From Silene conica (taxonomy: Eukaryota > Streptophyta > Magnoliopsida > Caryophyllales > Caryophyllaceae): a DNA stretch of 64,000 nt. The position numbers and the translations under genes are program-made. Of the stretch, positions 10,196 to 22,518 are shown in pieces. The first letter of the stretch is position 1, and each line of letters starts with the position of its first letter. The stretch lies in NCBI GenBank assembly GCA_029255685.2, contig CM055313.2:48812079-48876078 (forward strand), read 5' to 3'. The notes beneath the pieces were generated by a model. It saw only the letters and a program-made list of their open reading frames with translations. It did not search any database and was not told the origin of the DNA.

Positions 10196-12643
10196 ATTAC
10201 GGTTGTTGCATGCATGATCGGATTCATGTTTCGTGTTAATGAGATTAACACATGCATTTCGAAATTTTTGTGTTTTATAGTGATATATCACGAAATAATT
10301 TTTCATGTTAAAGTTTCTGATCCTAAAATGGTTTTAGGACATAAAAATAATTTTGATGGATATTTATTGTTTATTTTATATTTATTTGTATATTTTTGAA
10401 GTGTAAATCGGTTTCAAACATCAATTAATGGGAAAAATATTTAAACTTTGTTTCTGGCCGAGATTTTTTGATATGTTCTCACATGCATATTTCATATCTT
10501 GTATAAACGTTTCGTAACAAATTAAGTTATTATGCATGGATTATGAGTTTTATGAGATAAATTATCATAATATGAGTAAAATGGGTATATAAGGTTATAT
10601 TTCGAATATGACCTTGAAAATTTTATGAGATGGCACATGCAATATGTACAGTACCTACAAAAAATTTTCAGAGTTTTCGGACAATTTTTGCATGATTAAT
10701 AATTTTTAGAGTAAAATTCATATTAATAGTGACTAAATTCGACTTTAATAGTTAGAGTTGGAATTTTGCCATAAATATTTTACAAAATGTCACATGCACT
10801 AGTTACAGAATGTATGTAAATTTTTAGAATTTATTCTCTTGTGATGCATGATTTATTATTTTAATGGTTAAAATCGACTAAATAGTGACTAATTGTTTAA
10901 AAATAGATAATCTTAAAATTATGGCATAACATTTTACCCATAAATGTCTTATATGATAGTACATCAGATTCAAAAGTTGGATATCAAAATGTTTCTGGTT
11001 TTATGATTATTAATTTTTATGAGATACTTATTAATAATTGTAATTTTTGAGTCATAAAATTAAAAATTCGAGTTTAGCCTAAAATTTTTGGTCATTTACA
11101 GATTCTAAAAGGTATTTTAGGATGAATAAAAAATTTATAATAATTTTGTTGCAAGTTTTTATAATTAAATTGGATTTTTGGACATAAAAACATGTATTTA
11201 TCAATTTATTTAAGAAATAAATTATTTATTTTGCATGAGGCCATTTTATTAAGTTCTGAAATTTTAGGAATTTCCAGAATGCTCAAAAATTTAAATTTTG
11301 AATTTTTGAATTTTTATTGACTCATTTGGCCATTTTCCTTTATTTTTCTATCAATACGAATAATTTATGAACAATAAAGTAAAATCGAGTTGAATCATGA
11401 TCAAAATTAGCGAGGACTAAATTAGCGAGGACTAAGATGATTAACTTGGACATAAATGAGATTTATGTAATTTTGATGATTTTAAAAGTTAAAATAACGC
11501 ATATCCGTAAAAACCGTAAACAAATATGAGATATTTGCTCCAGTAAGGCGATTTGGCATTAAAATTTGCATGTGCGTACATATTTTAATGTTGTATTTTA
11601 TTTAATATGAATGTAATATTTGGATTGTTTTATATAATTTGGAGTTATGTATTTTTTCTTAGTATGGTCTTAGTTTTTAATCAATATTACCCGTAATGAA
11701 AGGAAATATTGATTCGGTTGTAATTTATGTGATGTCGTATCACCGGTTTTTAATTTAATAGATTTAAATCTAAGTTTTACAATAGAATAGTTGTATTATT
11801 TTATTTTAATTACGGAGAATCCAAAAGACGGTGCCATACGGAAAGTAGTTTCGGCAAGACGGTGTTTTCTTGGATGGCGTGCTTTTGAAGTTCAAGGGAC
11901 CAAGAAGTTGGTTTCTGAATTTGTAATAGTTAATGAGATTTTCTATTATTAGGAAGTTCGTATTAGGATTTTATTGCTTTATTGCTTTTAATTTGCTTTA
12001 TTTATATGTTTGCATGCATAGCCAAATCGCCATAAACATGCATATTAGAATAATCGTTAATAACGACCGTGTCAATTATAATTATCGAGTTCACCAATTT
12101 AATTCACTTAAAAGGCGATAGATAATAAATTGACAAGGTCCCTATATTATTAAAACAATTGAGATTAGCCTTACCAAATAGTAGAACCCATGAAATTCTA
12201 TTTCGTGGGGTGGTGCTACTCCAATGGGCAGTACGAACCCCATTACGTAGGATAAGTGGGGCGATGAGGTGGATTCAGTCTGGTAGAGGGATCGCATCTC
12301 AACGCAATCAAAATTTGGTTTGTACTCAACGGAAATGTAGAGGACCAGTTGTCAATGTGTTCCGGGCTAAGATGAATAAATAATGATTTTTCATCAACCA
12401 AGAGTTCTAGGGTAGAACCGGTTTTAAGTTAACCCACCAAATCATATCATTGAGTCGGAGTTCCAGTGGTTCACGATTACATGGTATAGGGTTTGGGTCG
12501 TGGAATCATTTATAAAATTGGATAGAGGTCATTTTATAAATGCCTTAACTCGATTAAAATAATTACAAGTTAATTAAAAACGATAAGTGTTTAATATCTT
12601 CGATATTGAATTTTGTAGTTAAGTCTTCAAATCATTATAAAAC
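10196..12643 (+). other. copia-3 leader, non-coding
   Basis: A 2.4-kb AT-rich untranslated leader that aligns along its length with 18087-21609 of copia-4 (which has a solo LTR inserted). No gene, no TCGRYCGA palindromes. Confidence 0.75.
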
Positions 12644-13575
12644 ATGTCAACTTCCACAACTCCGAACACCGTAACACATACTTCATGGCTACGATCCTTT
12701 ATAAATCGTTGTAAACTTGAAAAAATGGGGCAAATTTTACCGATTAGGATGCCCAACTTAAGTTGGCCGCAGAAGGTGACGGTAAAACTCAATACCTCAT
12801 CGAGGAACCACCTGCCGAACTTGGTACTGGTGCCAATGTCGCGACTAGGCGGGTCTATAAGGCCTACCACAAAGAGTCCACAACGATCAAAACTGTTTTG
12901 ATCTTGTCTATGGAGCCAGAACTTCAAATGAGTGCCATTAAACTTGGCACTGCCTATGAAATCTACTCTAATCTTGTGACAATGTTCTCGAAGGCTTCGA
13001 GAATTGTCCAATATGAGGCGGCATTCGCTTTCTTTGATCTCAACTTGAAGGAGGGCCAAAAAGTTAGCCCTCACTTGCTCAAGCTTATGGAGCATGTTGA
13101 GACTCCAAGATTGAATCAAGTTGATATTCCAAAAGAAGTAGTGATTGATAGAATCCTCCACTCCTTGTCTAAGGTCAAAATTTATGTTCAATTCAGGGCG
13201 AATTTTAACATGAGAAACCAAGAGACAACCCTTGATGAGTTGCACAATATGATTGTGCAAGCTGAAAGGGATATGGGCCTAAATGTTAGCGCCCCAAAGG
13301 AGGTACTCAATGTTAACACAAAGAGCAAGGGGTAGTTGAAGAGGAAAGGCAAGGTAGGCAGGAAGCAAACTTCCAACAATGCAAAGAAGGTGGCTTCCGA
13401 AGCAAACACCTCAAATCCCAAGAAAAGCTCCCTTCAAGGAGTTAAAAACTTTTATTGCAACGGTAAAGGGCACTGGAAGAGGAATTGTTCCAAGTATCTC
13501 AGCGATCTCAAAGCTGGAAAGATTCTTCCAGTTGGTATAATAACTATCCTTATTTTATGTTTATCTCAACTTTAG
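12644..13575 (+). pseudogene. copia-3 gag pseudogene
   Basis: Homologous to the intact copia-4 gag (21610-22518). The first about 27 codons (to CKLEK) match, then a frameshift near 12725 moves the reading frame; the capsid frame continues from about 12763 (GDGKTQYLIEEPP, AYEIYSNLVTMFSKASRI). A TAG stop lies at 13333-13335 and the nucleocapsid knuckle follows in frame (CNGKGHWKRNC, about 13456-13490, the first Cys of the knuckle being replaced). Like copia-4, the ORF ends soon after the PVG segment, where protease would start in a complete element. Confidence 0.9.
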
Positions 13576-16500
13576 TATAATGATACAAGTTTTGATATGA
13601 ATGCTCTTCTTATTTGAATTAGGGCATGAGAGCAAGGATAAGGGGAAGGAAAAGCAAGCTTGAAAGATCAGAAGGGAACTAAAGGTAGCTCTCTAGGAGA
13701 TGATCCAGAAGCTTAGTTTTTCGCTTATTTTGCTCACAATTTGAAGTGTTGTTAATTTGGAACTTCTAAAACCATGTTGAATTCCTTGTGAGACAAGGAA
13801 AGTCAGTCCTTGAACAATTGTTGTGTTTTGGATATTTAGTGGCTTGGTTTTCAACCTAAGTCACTATCAGTTTTTATGGTAATGTTCTTTATTAATCGTT
13901 TAAACACTTGCAAACATAAAATTGAATTGATTTTTCAATGTATGATCATTGAAAACGTATGAGCATGAGATGCTTATGACGAAAAAAATCATAAAGAAAT
14001 TGACTTTAGAACTCAAAAGTTATTAACCACCCAAACATCAAACTAATTGTCAAATATTTTTCCGTTTTATCTCATAAAAGGTCACTAATAAGATTATGTG
14101 CCACACACATTCCGACATCAAATTCATTGCTTGTGGCTTAGTGGCTATCTTTGGTAATAATATGAGATTATTATTACAAAAATATAGTGGGTTTAATTTT
14201 AAAGCCACAATAGCAAATGATTTTGAAAAACGCAATAGATATGATCTATTGAAGAATAGTAGGATCTATTGTTTTGGTTGTGTGAAAGATTGAGAAGATA
14301 GATTAAATTGTGGATGAGATCTACGATTAAGAAAATCTACGCCTTATGATCTACGTCGCTCCTCAGAGAATACTTTAAGAAAGAGTTCTTAAAATTACTT
14401 AGGAAGAAGATCCAAACTGGAATTATGCATCTATCTAAGGATAGAGGGATCAACAACGGCACTTGGGAGATAATTTAAGAAAGAGTTCTTAAAATTAATG
14501 AGGAAAGAGATCAAAGATAGAATTAAATATCTATCTGTGGATGGGATCCATTGTGAAGTTCTCGGTCGCACATGTATATACAATAAGATAAGATTCTTAT
14601 TAGTACTGCATGAGGAAACTGGGAGGTTCGCTCGCACAGGAATATACTATAAGATAAGATTCTTATATGAACTAGAGGACACTAAAGGAAAAATATTTCA
14701 AAAGATTTTGCAAAAGCTTAAGAAGATGTTCTTGGATTTAGATGATGATCTAAATGTGCCAATGCAAATTCGAGGTCCATGAAACTTAAGTGGTGTATAT
14801 GCTAATAAAAAAGATTTATTAGGAGAAGCATGAGTAGACACATGGATGTCAATAGTTTACAAAGTTAGTGAGTAAATTTGTTGAAAGTAGTAATACATTT
14901 CATTGAGAATGAAATCACTAAACTTTAAAACCGCTTTTCAAAAGAGTATTTGAAAAGGATATGCTTATAAGCATATATGGTTTTGTCCCAACCATCTTCA
15001 ATTCATTAAATGTTGAGGAACATAGAATTGAGTGGGAGCTTTATGACTTATGATCAAATATAAAGTTCAGTGGGAGTTTTGCACCAGGATTTGAACATAT
15101 TAAGTCATTAAAGAATGACTTCAGAATTTTCTGATTCTGGCAAGAACAAGAGTTAAGTAGGAGTATATGTTATCTACAAAGACTCATTGCTCGTTTGGAA
15201 TAAGGCATTGATACTTCAAAGAAGTATACGAGTTTTCAATTCTAGACGACAAATTGATATGATTTAAATCTAATTAAACATGAGATGTTTGAGTGAGATT
15301 GTAAGACGTCTTGTTTATTCAAAAGTATTAAATTTGTTCATAGAGATGGAGATAGAATTAGCTTGATGAGATCATGGAAATTTATCGAACCTTAAGTGCT
15401 ATATTTTACATGTTTGAATTTACTAATGTTTCCGCCATTAGTATAGTCGTGTAAAGCTTCATGTATATATACTCTCTTAGCTTGCAGGATAACCTGTTTA
15501 AAAGGTTATCAAATCAATGACTAAGCGATAATGAATTGTCAAAATATTCTCCAATGGAGATAATGACCAATTCAAGATTTTGGATGATAACTAAGTCGGT
15601 TGGTAAAAGGTTTACAACGACGTATGTTCCAAGTTGTCAAATAAAGATTTAAGATAATATTTGGCTTACATTCATTGACTATGCATTTTAATGACTTGTA
15701 ATTTGATTACATTGTCATGACAAGATTCTACACAATACATAAGTACATAGTGATTATGTAAAAGCATTTTGAAACTGGGAGTTACATCATGCACATAACC
15801 ACAATTCACTAGTCATGAGATGACTTATCTCTTTCAGGTCAAAGAGCATATATATGGATATGATCCATAAAGTGAACGATTATGTAAATCGTGTTATTAA
15901 GATAACCCGAAATGAATATAATTACAATTCTAGAAAGGGTGTATGTGAGACACTTAAGCTCATTGTAAATTAAATAGTAATCAAGAGTTGACCACTTGGA
16001 AGGGGTAATCCAGTAATCCTTTGAGTTATTTATAACTCACCCAAGGTCATGTCATATTCAAATGGAATGGTGAGACCATATTGAACCAATTAAAGTGAAT
16101 TGAGTTATCATGACCTCGCCCCTAGTAGCTTGAAGGAGGTGACGTCTCGAAGCAACTAGATGAGTGATGCGATTGATGGCGAGTTCAAATGACATAGAGT
16201 CATACGAGATGACTAGTCAATCACCTAGGCAAGGATATGTTAAGATACATTTGCCAGGCTAATGACCACTGATGGAGCTCTGGCTTTTCTTATTCAAGAT
16301 TGTCTGGTCGTGGCGGGAGCTTCTATCATGTTTCACATGAGTCAATTCTTTGACTAATGACTATTGGCCTAAGGTGGCATAGTTTTCAGAGTAACTTTGA
16401 TTTGTGTCCTAACACCTTCGTAACTGGGGTTTATAAGGACATACTTTGGGATATAATGGACTATGGCTAGCCGAAAGAAATAGGTCGATTAGGAATGGTC

Positions 16501-16750
16501 CACCCCTTGTCAGGGTTAAGAAATATCTCTAGGCCACTCGAGGAGCAAATAACTAGAAATGCGTGCCCACGCTCGGAAGGTATCTATGGTAGATAATTGC
16601 GGTCAGATAGTTATGACTCCAGATCGAGGAAAACTACTCTAGATGAGATCAATTTCAAGTATGGCCTGTAACGATGCATTGCATTGAGTGGGAGATAGTA
16701 ATAGGACAAGAGAATTGGCAACGCACACTTGTCGCGAACAAGTGGGAGAT
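13576..16750 (+). other. copia-3 non-coding region in place of pol
   Basis: About 3.2 kb with no reverse transcriptase, integrase or RNase H motif in any frame that I can see. It aligns with 22519-25614 of copia-4, so the two share the same pol-less structure. Ends in the purine tract AAGTGGGAGAT (to 16750). Confidence 0.75.
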
Positions 16751-16763
16751 TGTTAGAGGTAGT

Positions 16764-18072
16764 TGTAAGAGGAAGTGTCCTCGACAATAGTGTACTGTGT
16801 TGACATAATTAAAACTCATCTGAATGAAACACAACTGGGAGTGTTACTCTTTTAAAGTCGACTGATCAACATTTACCGATAATGATTGGCTGTCTAGAGT
16901 TTGACATTATCGTCATATGATGGTGGTGATCAGTTGATCCCTTAAGGCCATATCTTTAGGGAATTCCGTCTCAATGGAATAATTAATTAATATCGTATTG
17001 GATACGAATTAATTAATAACTGGAAATTTGGAAATAATTTTTACATGACAAATATTTTATAATGGGATTATAATAATAATAGTCAAAGTAATAAAATCGT
17101 TTTATTACTCATTTTTCAATTTATTCGTTTGGGAAACGATTAAATTGAGAATTAACACGGCTGATCATAAAATTACAAAGAGTTGTAATTAAAATTATGA
17201 TATTACATTTTTATACAATAATGATTTCGAAATATTAGAAGAAATATTTAAATGTAATAAATTTGTAAATTATGGATTTTAATGGTTAAAATTGCATAAT
17301 TAACATATTGGGTCATGTGTTATGGAACATGTGTGACATGTTACAAATTAACACAATTGACAAAGATAAAATGGGGTCAATATTAACCCCATTTCAGCCG
17401 TGTAGTATAGAAAGTATTGAGGTTGTGTGTGCATTATGATTGAGTGTGTAAGTGTTCAAAGGTGTGTAAGAGTGTAAGGAATATGTAAGGCATCTTTATT
17501 CCTTTTGGCATTGTGTAAGAGACCATGCATTGGCTTCCTTTGTTTGTCTTGGCCGGCCATGATGCTTGCTTAAGCAAGCTCATGTGCCTATATATAACAC
17601 ACACACACACCTCACTAATACACTAGTTGTTTTAGTTGTTGTCATTTGATGCTTGCACATCTATTTCTCACAATACTACAACTCTCATTCTCATCTCCCC
17701 TTAGTAAAATAGTTTTCTAAGATAAGTAAATTATTTCCAATACTAAAAATATTAAGGGTAATATTATTATTAATTCCAGTATACTAATTCTATTTTTCTA
17801 GTAACAAAAATAGTCTTGGTTTGAGATAGGGTCCTTGATACGTATTTTTTGGAGACGATTTTTTTTAGATCGTTATAGGGGTATTTCGGTTATTGAAGAC
17901 TCATATAATATGTGATTATTGAGTATAAACCTTCTAAAACCAATGTAAGGACAATCACATCTTATGATATCATCATGCATGCATAAGATCTTATTAAGTT
18001 TTATAACCTAAACTTAAAGAAACAAAACTCACATTAGATATGACTATAAAATCAGGAATTTTATATCCAACA
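16764..18072 (+). repeat. copia-4 5' LTR
   Basis: 1309 bp, TGTAAGAGG...TCCAACA. Starts right after TSD GTAGT and ends two bases before the primer-binding site. The 3' LTR begins TGTTAGAGG, one base different. Confidence 0.9.
17564..17597 (+). promoter_or_regulatory. copia-4 LTR promoter: 16-bp palindrome and TATA box
   Basis: A perfect 16-bp palindrome GCTTGCTTAAGCAAGC (17564-17579) lies 9 bp upstream of TATATATAA (17589-17597), followed by a short CA repeat. TGGCCGGCCA, another palindrome, is just upstream (17550-17559). The same arrangement is in the 3' LTR. The TATA box is strong by sequence; use is inferred. Confidence 0.6.
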
Positions 18073-18074
18073 AG

Positions 18075-18086
18075 TGGTATCAGAGC
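18075..18086 (+). other. copia-4 primer-binding site
   Basis: TGGTATCAGAGC two bases after the 5' LTR, complementary to initiator-Met tRNA. Confidence 0.9.
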
Positions 18087-19114
18087 ATTACGGTTGTTGC
18101 ATGCATGATCGGATTCATGTTTTATGTTAAATGGATTAACATATATATCTCGACATTTTTGTATTTATTATGATAAATCATAAAATAATTTTGCATGTTA
18201 AAGTTTCTGATTCTAAAATGGTTTTAGGACATAAAAATAATTTTATGGATTTTTATTGTTCATTTTTATATTTATTTTTATATTTTGTAGTTTAAATTGG
18301 TTTTAAACAACAATTAATGGGAAAAATAGTTAAACATAGTTTCTGGCCGAGATTTTTTGATATGTTCTCACATGCATATTTTATATATTGTTTATAAATT
18401 TTTGTAACAAATGCAGTTATTATGCATGGATTATGAATTTTATGAGATAAATAGTCATAATATGAGTTAAAATGGATATAGGAGGTTATATTTCGAATTT
18501 GACCGTAAAATTTTTATGAGAAGTCACATGCAATATATAAAGTACCTGTATGAATTTTCGGAATTATGGGACTTATTTTGCATGATTAATGATTTTTATA
18601 GTAAAAATTGCATTAATAGTGACTCAAATTCGACTTTAATAGTTATAGTTGGAATTTTGCCATAAAAAGTTTACACAATGTCACATACAATATGTACAGA
18701 ATGTATATAATTTTTGAGAATTTATTCTCAAGTGATGCATGTTTTGTGATTTTAATAGTTAAAATCGGCAAAATAATGACTTATTGTGTTAAAAATAGTT
18801 AATCTTAATATTATGGCATAAAATTTTACCCATAGATGTATTATATAATAGGAACATCATATCTAAAAGTTGGATATCAAAACGTTTTTGTTTTTATGAT
18901 TATTAATTTTTATGAGTTAAATAGTTAATAATCGTAATTTTATGAGTCATAAAAATAAAAATTAGAGTATGGTCTGTAATTTTTGGTCATTTCCATATTC
19001 CAAAATGTTTTTAAGGATGACTAAAAATTTATAGCAATTTATTGCAAGTTTTTATAATTTAAATCGGATTTTTAACCATAAAAACGCCTATTATACGATT
19101 TATTTAACAAATAC

Positions 19115-19196
<82 letters not shown>

Positions 19197-20402
19197 TAAG
19201 ACCATTTTATTAATTTCTGAATTTTTAGAAAATTTCCAGAATGTTTAAAATTTTTGAATTTTAAATTTTGAATTTTATTGACTGATTTGGCCATATTTTG
19301 TTTATTTTCCCGTATATACAAGTAATTTATGAACAATAATGCAAAATCAAGTTAAATCATGATCAAACATTAGTTGAGACTAAATATTGACTCCTAAAGT
19401 AAGTTAGGTTGATTAGCTTGGACATAAATGAGATTTATGTAATTTTGATGATTTTAATAGTTAAAGTCGCGCATATCCGTAAAGACCGTAAACAAATATG
19501 AGATAATTGTTCCCATAAGGCGATTTGACATTAAAAATTGAGCATGTGCTTACATATATTTAATGTGAATGTCATATTTGAATGTTATTTATATAATTTG
19601 GAATTATGTAACTTTCTTAGTATGGCCTTAGTTTTAATCAATATTACCCGTAATGAAAGGGGATATTGATTCGGTTATAATTTATGTGATCTCGTATCAC
19701 GGGTTTGTAATTTAATTTAAATTTCAGTTTTACAATAGAGTAGTTGTATTATTTTATTGTAATTCCGGAGATCCAAAAGACGGTGCCATACGGAAAGGAG
19801 TTCCGACAAGATGGTGTTTTCTTGGATGGCGTGCCAATGAAGTTCAAGGGACCATGGAGTTGGTTTCCGAATTTGTAATAGTTAATTAGTTTTTACTATT
19901 ACTAGGAATGCCATACTAGGATTTTATTGCTTTATTGCTTTTATTTTTGCATTATTTATATGTTTGCATGCATAGCCAAATCGCCATTAACATGCATATT
20001 AGTTTAGATCGCTAAAAACGACCGTGTCAATTATAATTATCGAGTTCACCAATTTAATTCACTTAAAGGAGATAGATAATAAATTGACAAGACCTCTATA
20101 TTAAACAAAAACAATTGAGAATTAGCCTTACCAAATAGTAGAACCCATGAGCTTCTATTTCGTGGGGTGGTGCTAGTCCAGTGGGCAGAACGAACCTCAT
20201 TACGTAGATAAGTGGGGCGATGAGGTGGATTCAGTCCAGTGGGCGGATCGCATCTCGATGCAATTGAAATTTGGTTTGTACTCAACGGAAGTGTAGAGGA
20301 CCAGTGGTCAATGTGTTCCGGGCTAAGATGAATAAATAATGATTTGTCATCAACCAAGAGTTCTATGGTAGAACCGGTTTATTTTAACCCACCAAACCAT
20401 AT
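18087..20402 (+). other. copia-4 leader, first part, non-coding
   Basis: AT-rich leader homologous to 10196-12440 of copia-3. Holds the TA microsatellite at 19119-19193, absent at the matching place in copia-3. No gene. Confidence 0.75.
19119..19193. repeat. TA microsatellite
   Basis: About 37 uninterrupted TA units. The minus-strand ORF over it is a product of the repeat. Confidence 0.95.
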
Positions 20403-20407
20403 CATTG

Positions 20408-21404
20408 TGTGGGGAATAAAACGTGTATTCGCCCTAAACTTGCAGGATTATAATGAAAATTACAGTCGTGAATATGGTCATAAGATTAAAAAGACATGAA
20501 AAAGAGTACAACCTTTAGTCCTTGCGCGAAAGGCCTAAGAACAGAAATTAAAGTAAATTCCCTCCTATAACTTGCACCCAAGACTTAGATTGAGACGATG
20601 CCGCGTGTGCTAGAAATCCTCTCCAACTGCCTTGCAATATAGGGAGAGCCTTTTTGAGTTTAGATGTGAGATCTGGGTTATGGGAGAAGAATGCTCTCAA
20701 ACCCTAATTTTTCCTTGAGATTTGTTTAATCAGTGCAACAAGAGTGACCTGACATAAGGAGAGTCCTCCTCCTTATGTAGTACACGGCCGAAATTCTCGA
20801 ATAGGGTAAGAGTGGGCTTTCCACTCTTACCTTATTCTAATTCGTGATTCGACCCATTTAACTAAAAGTTATTCGCGGGTTTTATTTATAAATCGCATAC
20901 ATGTTTATCAGATATTAATGCAGTCGATGTATTAATAGTGGTCTGATAAAATTACGATATTGTATAATTACCCAAATTAATATAACTGTTTATATTAATA
21001 CACGAATACAATCTTTAATTAAATATAACTGTTTATATTAAATTTACGAATTAAACATGTAATCCATATTAGCTAAAATTATTTAATCCGTATTAAATAA
21101 TAACCTCAACATCTTATTGACTAATTTAATAGTCAATACCTCTGGCTAACTGTTTAGTCATATCCGGCATAAATGTGACTGTATTTTCATACCTTCACAT
21201 CTCTCAAACGTGTCCTATAGGTGTGACGTATAGGGACCAGTTGATCACCGCCATCTGTATGACAATAACGTCAGACTTATCTAGCAAGCCAGCCGTTATT
21301 GATAAACGTGGATCAACTGATAATAATACTGAAGTATGCCCTTGTGATCCTTTAAGAGATTTAGTAAGTCATTGTACTAACTGTCAAGGACACCAGCCCC
21401 AACA
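20408..21404 (-). mobile_element. solo LTR of the copia-1/copia-2 family
   Basis: 997 bp, reverse orientation: the plus strand reads TGTGGGGAATA...CAGCCCCAACA, the reverse complement of an LTR beginning TGTTGGGGCTG and ending CCCCACA. Flanked by a perfect TSD, CATTG (20403-20407 and 21405-21409), and the uninterrupted target can be seen in copia-3 near 12453. No internal sequence, so it is an LTR-LTR recombination product. The ORF at 21175-21510 is LTR sequence. Confidence 0.95.
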
Positions 21405-21409
21405 CATTG

Positions 21410-21609
21410 GGTCGGAGTTCCAGTGGTTCACGATTTCGATAGTATGGGTTTGGGTCTTGGAATCATTTATAAAATTGGATAGAGGTCATTTTATAAATGC
21501 AATAGCTTGATAAATATGTTTACAAGTTAAAATGAAAATAAAAACGATTAGCATTTAATTTCTTCATATGTTTAAAATTTTGTAGTTAAGTCTTCAAATC
21601 AATATCAAC
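21410..21609 (+). other. copia-4 leader, last part
   Basis: Continues the leader after the solo LTR; matches 12457-12643 of copia-3 up to the gag ATG. Confidence 0.8.
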
Positions 21610-22518
21610 ATGACTGCTTCCACTACTACAAACACTTCATGGTTACGTTCCTTCATGGATCATTGTAAGTTAGAAAAGAATGGGGCAAACTTTGCCGATT
21701 GGGATGCCCAACTATTGTTGGCGGCACAAGGTGACGGTAAGACCGAATACCTCATCGAAGAATCACCTCCTGAACCTGCAGAAAATGCCACCGCCGCAGC
21801 CAGGCGACCCTATGATACTTATCAAAAGGAGTCTGCGGCAATCAAAAATGTTTTGATCTTCTCGATGGAGCCGGAACTCCAAAGGAGTGCCATAAAGATT
21901 GACACGGCCTATGAGATCTACTCCAGGCTTGTGACAATGTTCTTGAAGGCTTCGAGAATTGTCCAATACGAGGCGGCATCAGCCTTCTTTGATCTCAACC
22001 TTAAGGAGGGGCAAAAGGTTAGCCCACATGTGCTCAAGTTAATTGAACATGTAGAAACCCTAAGGTTGAATCAAGTGGACATTCCTAAGGAACTTGTGAT
22101 TGACAGAATCCTCCACTCCTTGTCTAGGGTTAAAACTTATGTGCAATTATGGGTGAATTTCAACATGAGAAACCAAGACATCTCTCCCGATGAATTGCAC
22201 AATATGATCGTGCAAGCTGAAAGGGATATGGGCCTAAATGTTAGTGCCCCTAAGGATGTGCTCAACATTAATGTTAAGGGCGAAGGAAAGTTCAAAGGGA
22301 AGGGTAAGGCAAAGGGGAAGCAACCTTTCAAAGGTTCAAAGAAAGTGTCTTCTGAGGCAAGCACCTCAAATTCCAACAAGAGCCCTCATCGAGGAGCTAA
22401 GTGCTTTTATTGCAATGGCAAAGGACATTGGAAGAGGAATTGTTCCAAGTATCTCAGCGATCTCAAAGCTGGGAAGATTCTTCCAGTTGGTACGATAAAT
22501 ATCCCTATTTTATGTTAA
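21610..22518 (+). CDS. copia-4 Gag, intact
   Basis: 302 codons, ATG to TAA. The capsid region (about residues 10-210) has the copia Gag pattern (NTSWLRSFMDHCKLEKNG, FADWDAQLLLAAQGDGK, ASRIVQYEAASAFFDL). A lysine-rich linker follows, then a complete CX2CX4HX4C nucleocapsid knuckle, CFYCNGKGHWKRNC, at about residues 265-278. It should assemble particles and bind element RNA. The frame stops about 20 residues after the knuckle, just where protease begins in complete copia elements, so this is a free-standing Gag and not a truncated read of gag-pol. Pol would have to come from another element. The copia-3 homologue is broken, so constraint on this copy was recent. Confidence 0.9.
   Translation: MTASTTTNTSWLRSFMDHCKLEKNGANFADWDAQLLLAAQGDGKTEYLIEESPPEPAENATAAARRPYDTYQKESAAIKNVLIFSMEPELQRSAIKIDTAYEIYSRLVTMFLKASRIVQYEAASAFFDLNLKEGQKVSPHVLKLIEHVETLRLNQVDIPKELVIDRILHSLSRVKTYVQLWVNFNMRNQDISPDELHNMIVQAERDMGLNVSAPKDVLNINVKGEGKFKGKGKAKGKQPFKGSKKVSSEASTSNSNKSPHRGAKCFYCNGKGHWKRNCSKYLSDLKAGKILPVGTINIPILC

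Larger units (their letters stand above)
10184..16763 (+). mobile_element. copia-3: gag-only copia-type element (internal part and LTR start)
   Basis: Runs from the primer-binding site (10184) through leader, gag relic and a 3-kb non-coding region to the purine tract and the first 13 bp of its 3' LTR (16751-16763), where copia-4 is inserted. The LTR resumes at 38095. The leader aligns with copia-4 from AACAAGTGG onward. No 5' LTR is present apart from at most about 14 bp; a gypsy-type LTR end abuts instead. No protease, integrase or reverse transcriptase can be found in it. Confidence 0.85.

Noticed and set aside
12619..13260. Minus-strand ORF of 213 codons
   Set aside because: Antisense to the copia-3 gag relic; no features of its own.
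19100..19336. Minus-strand ORF of 78 codons
   Set aside because: Encodes a Tyr-Ile string from the TA microsatellite.
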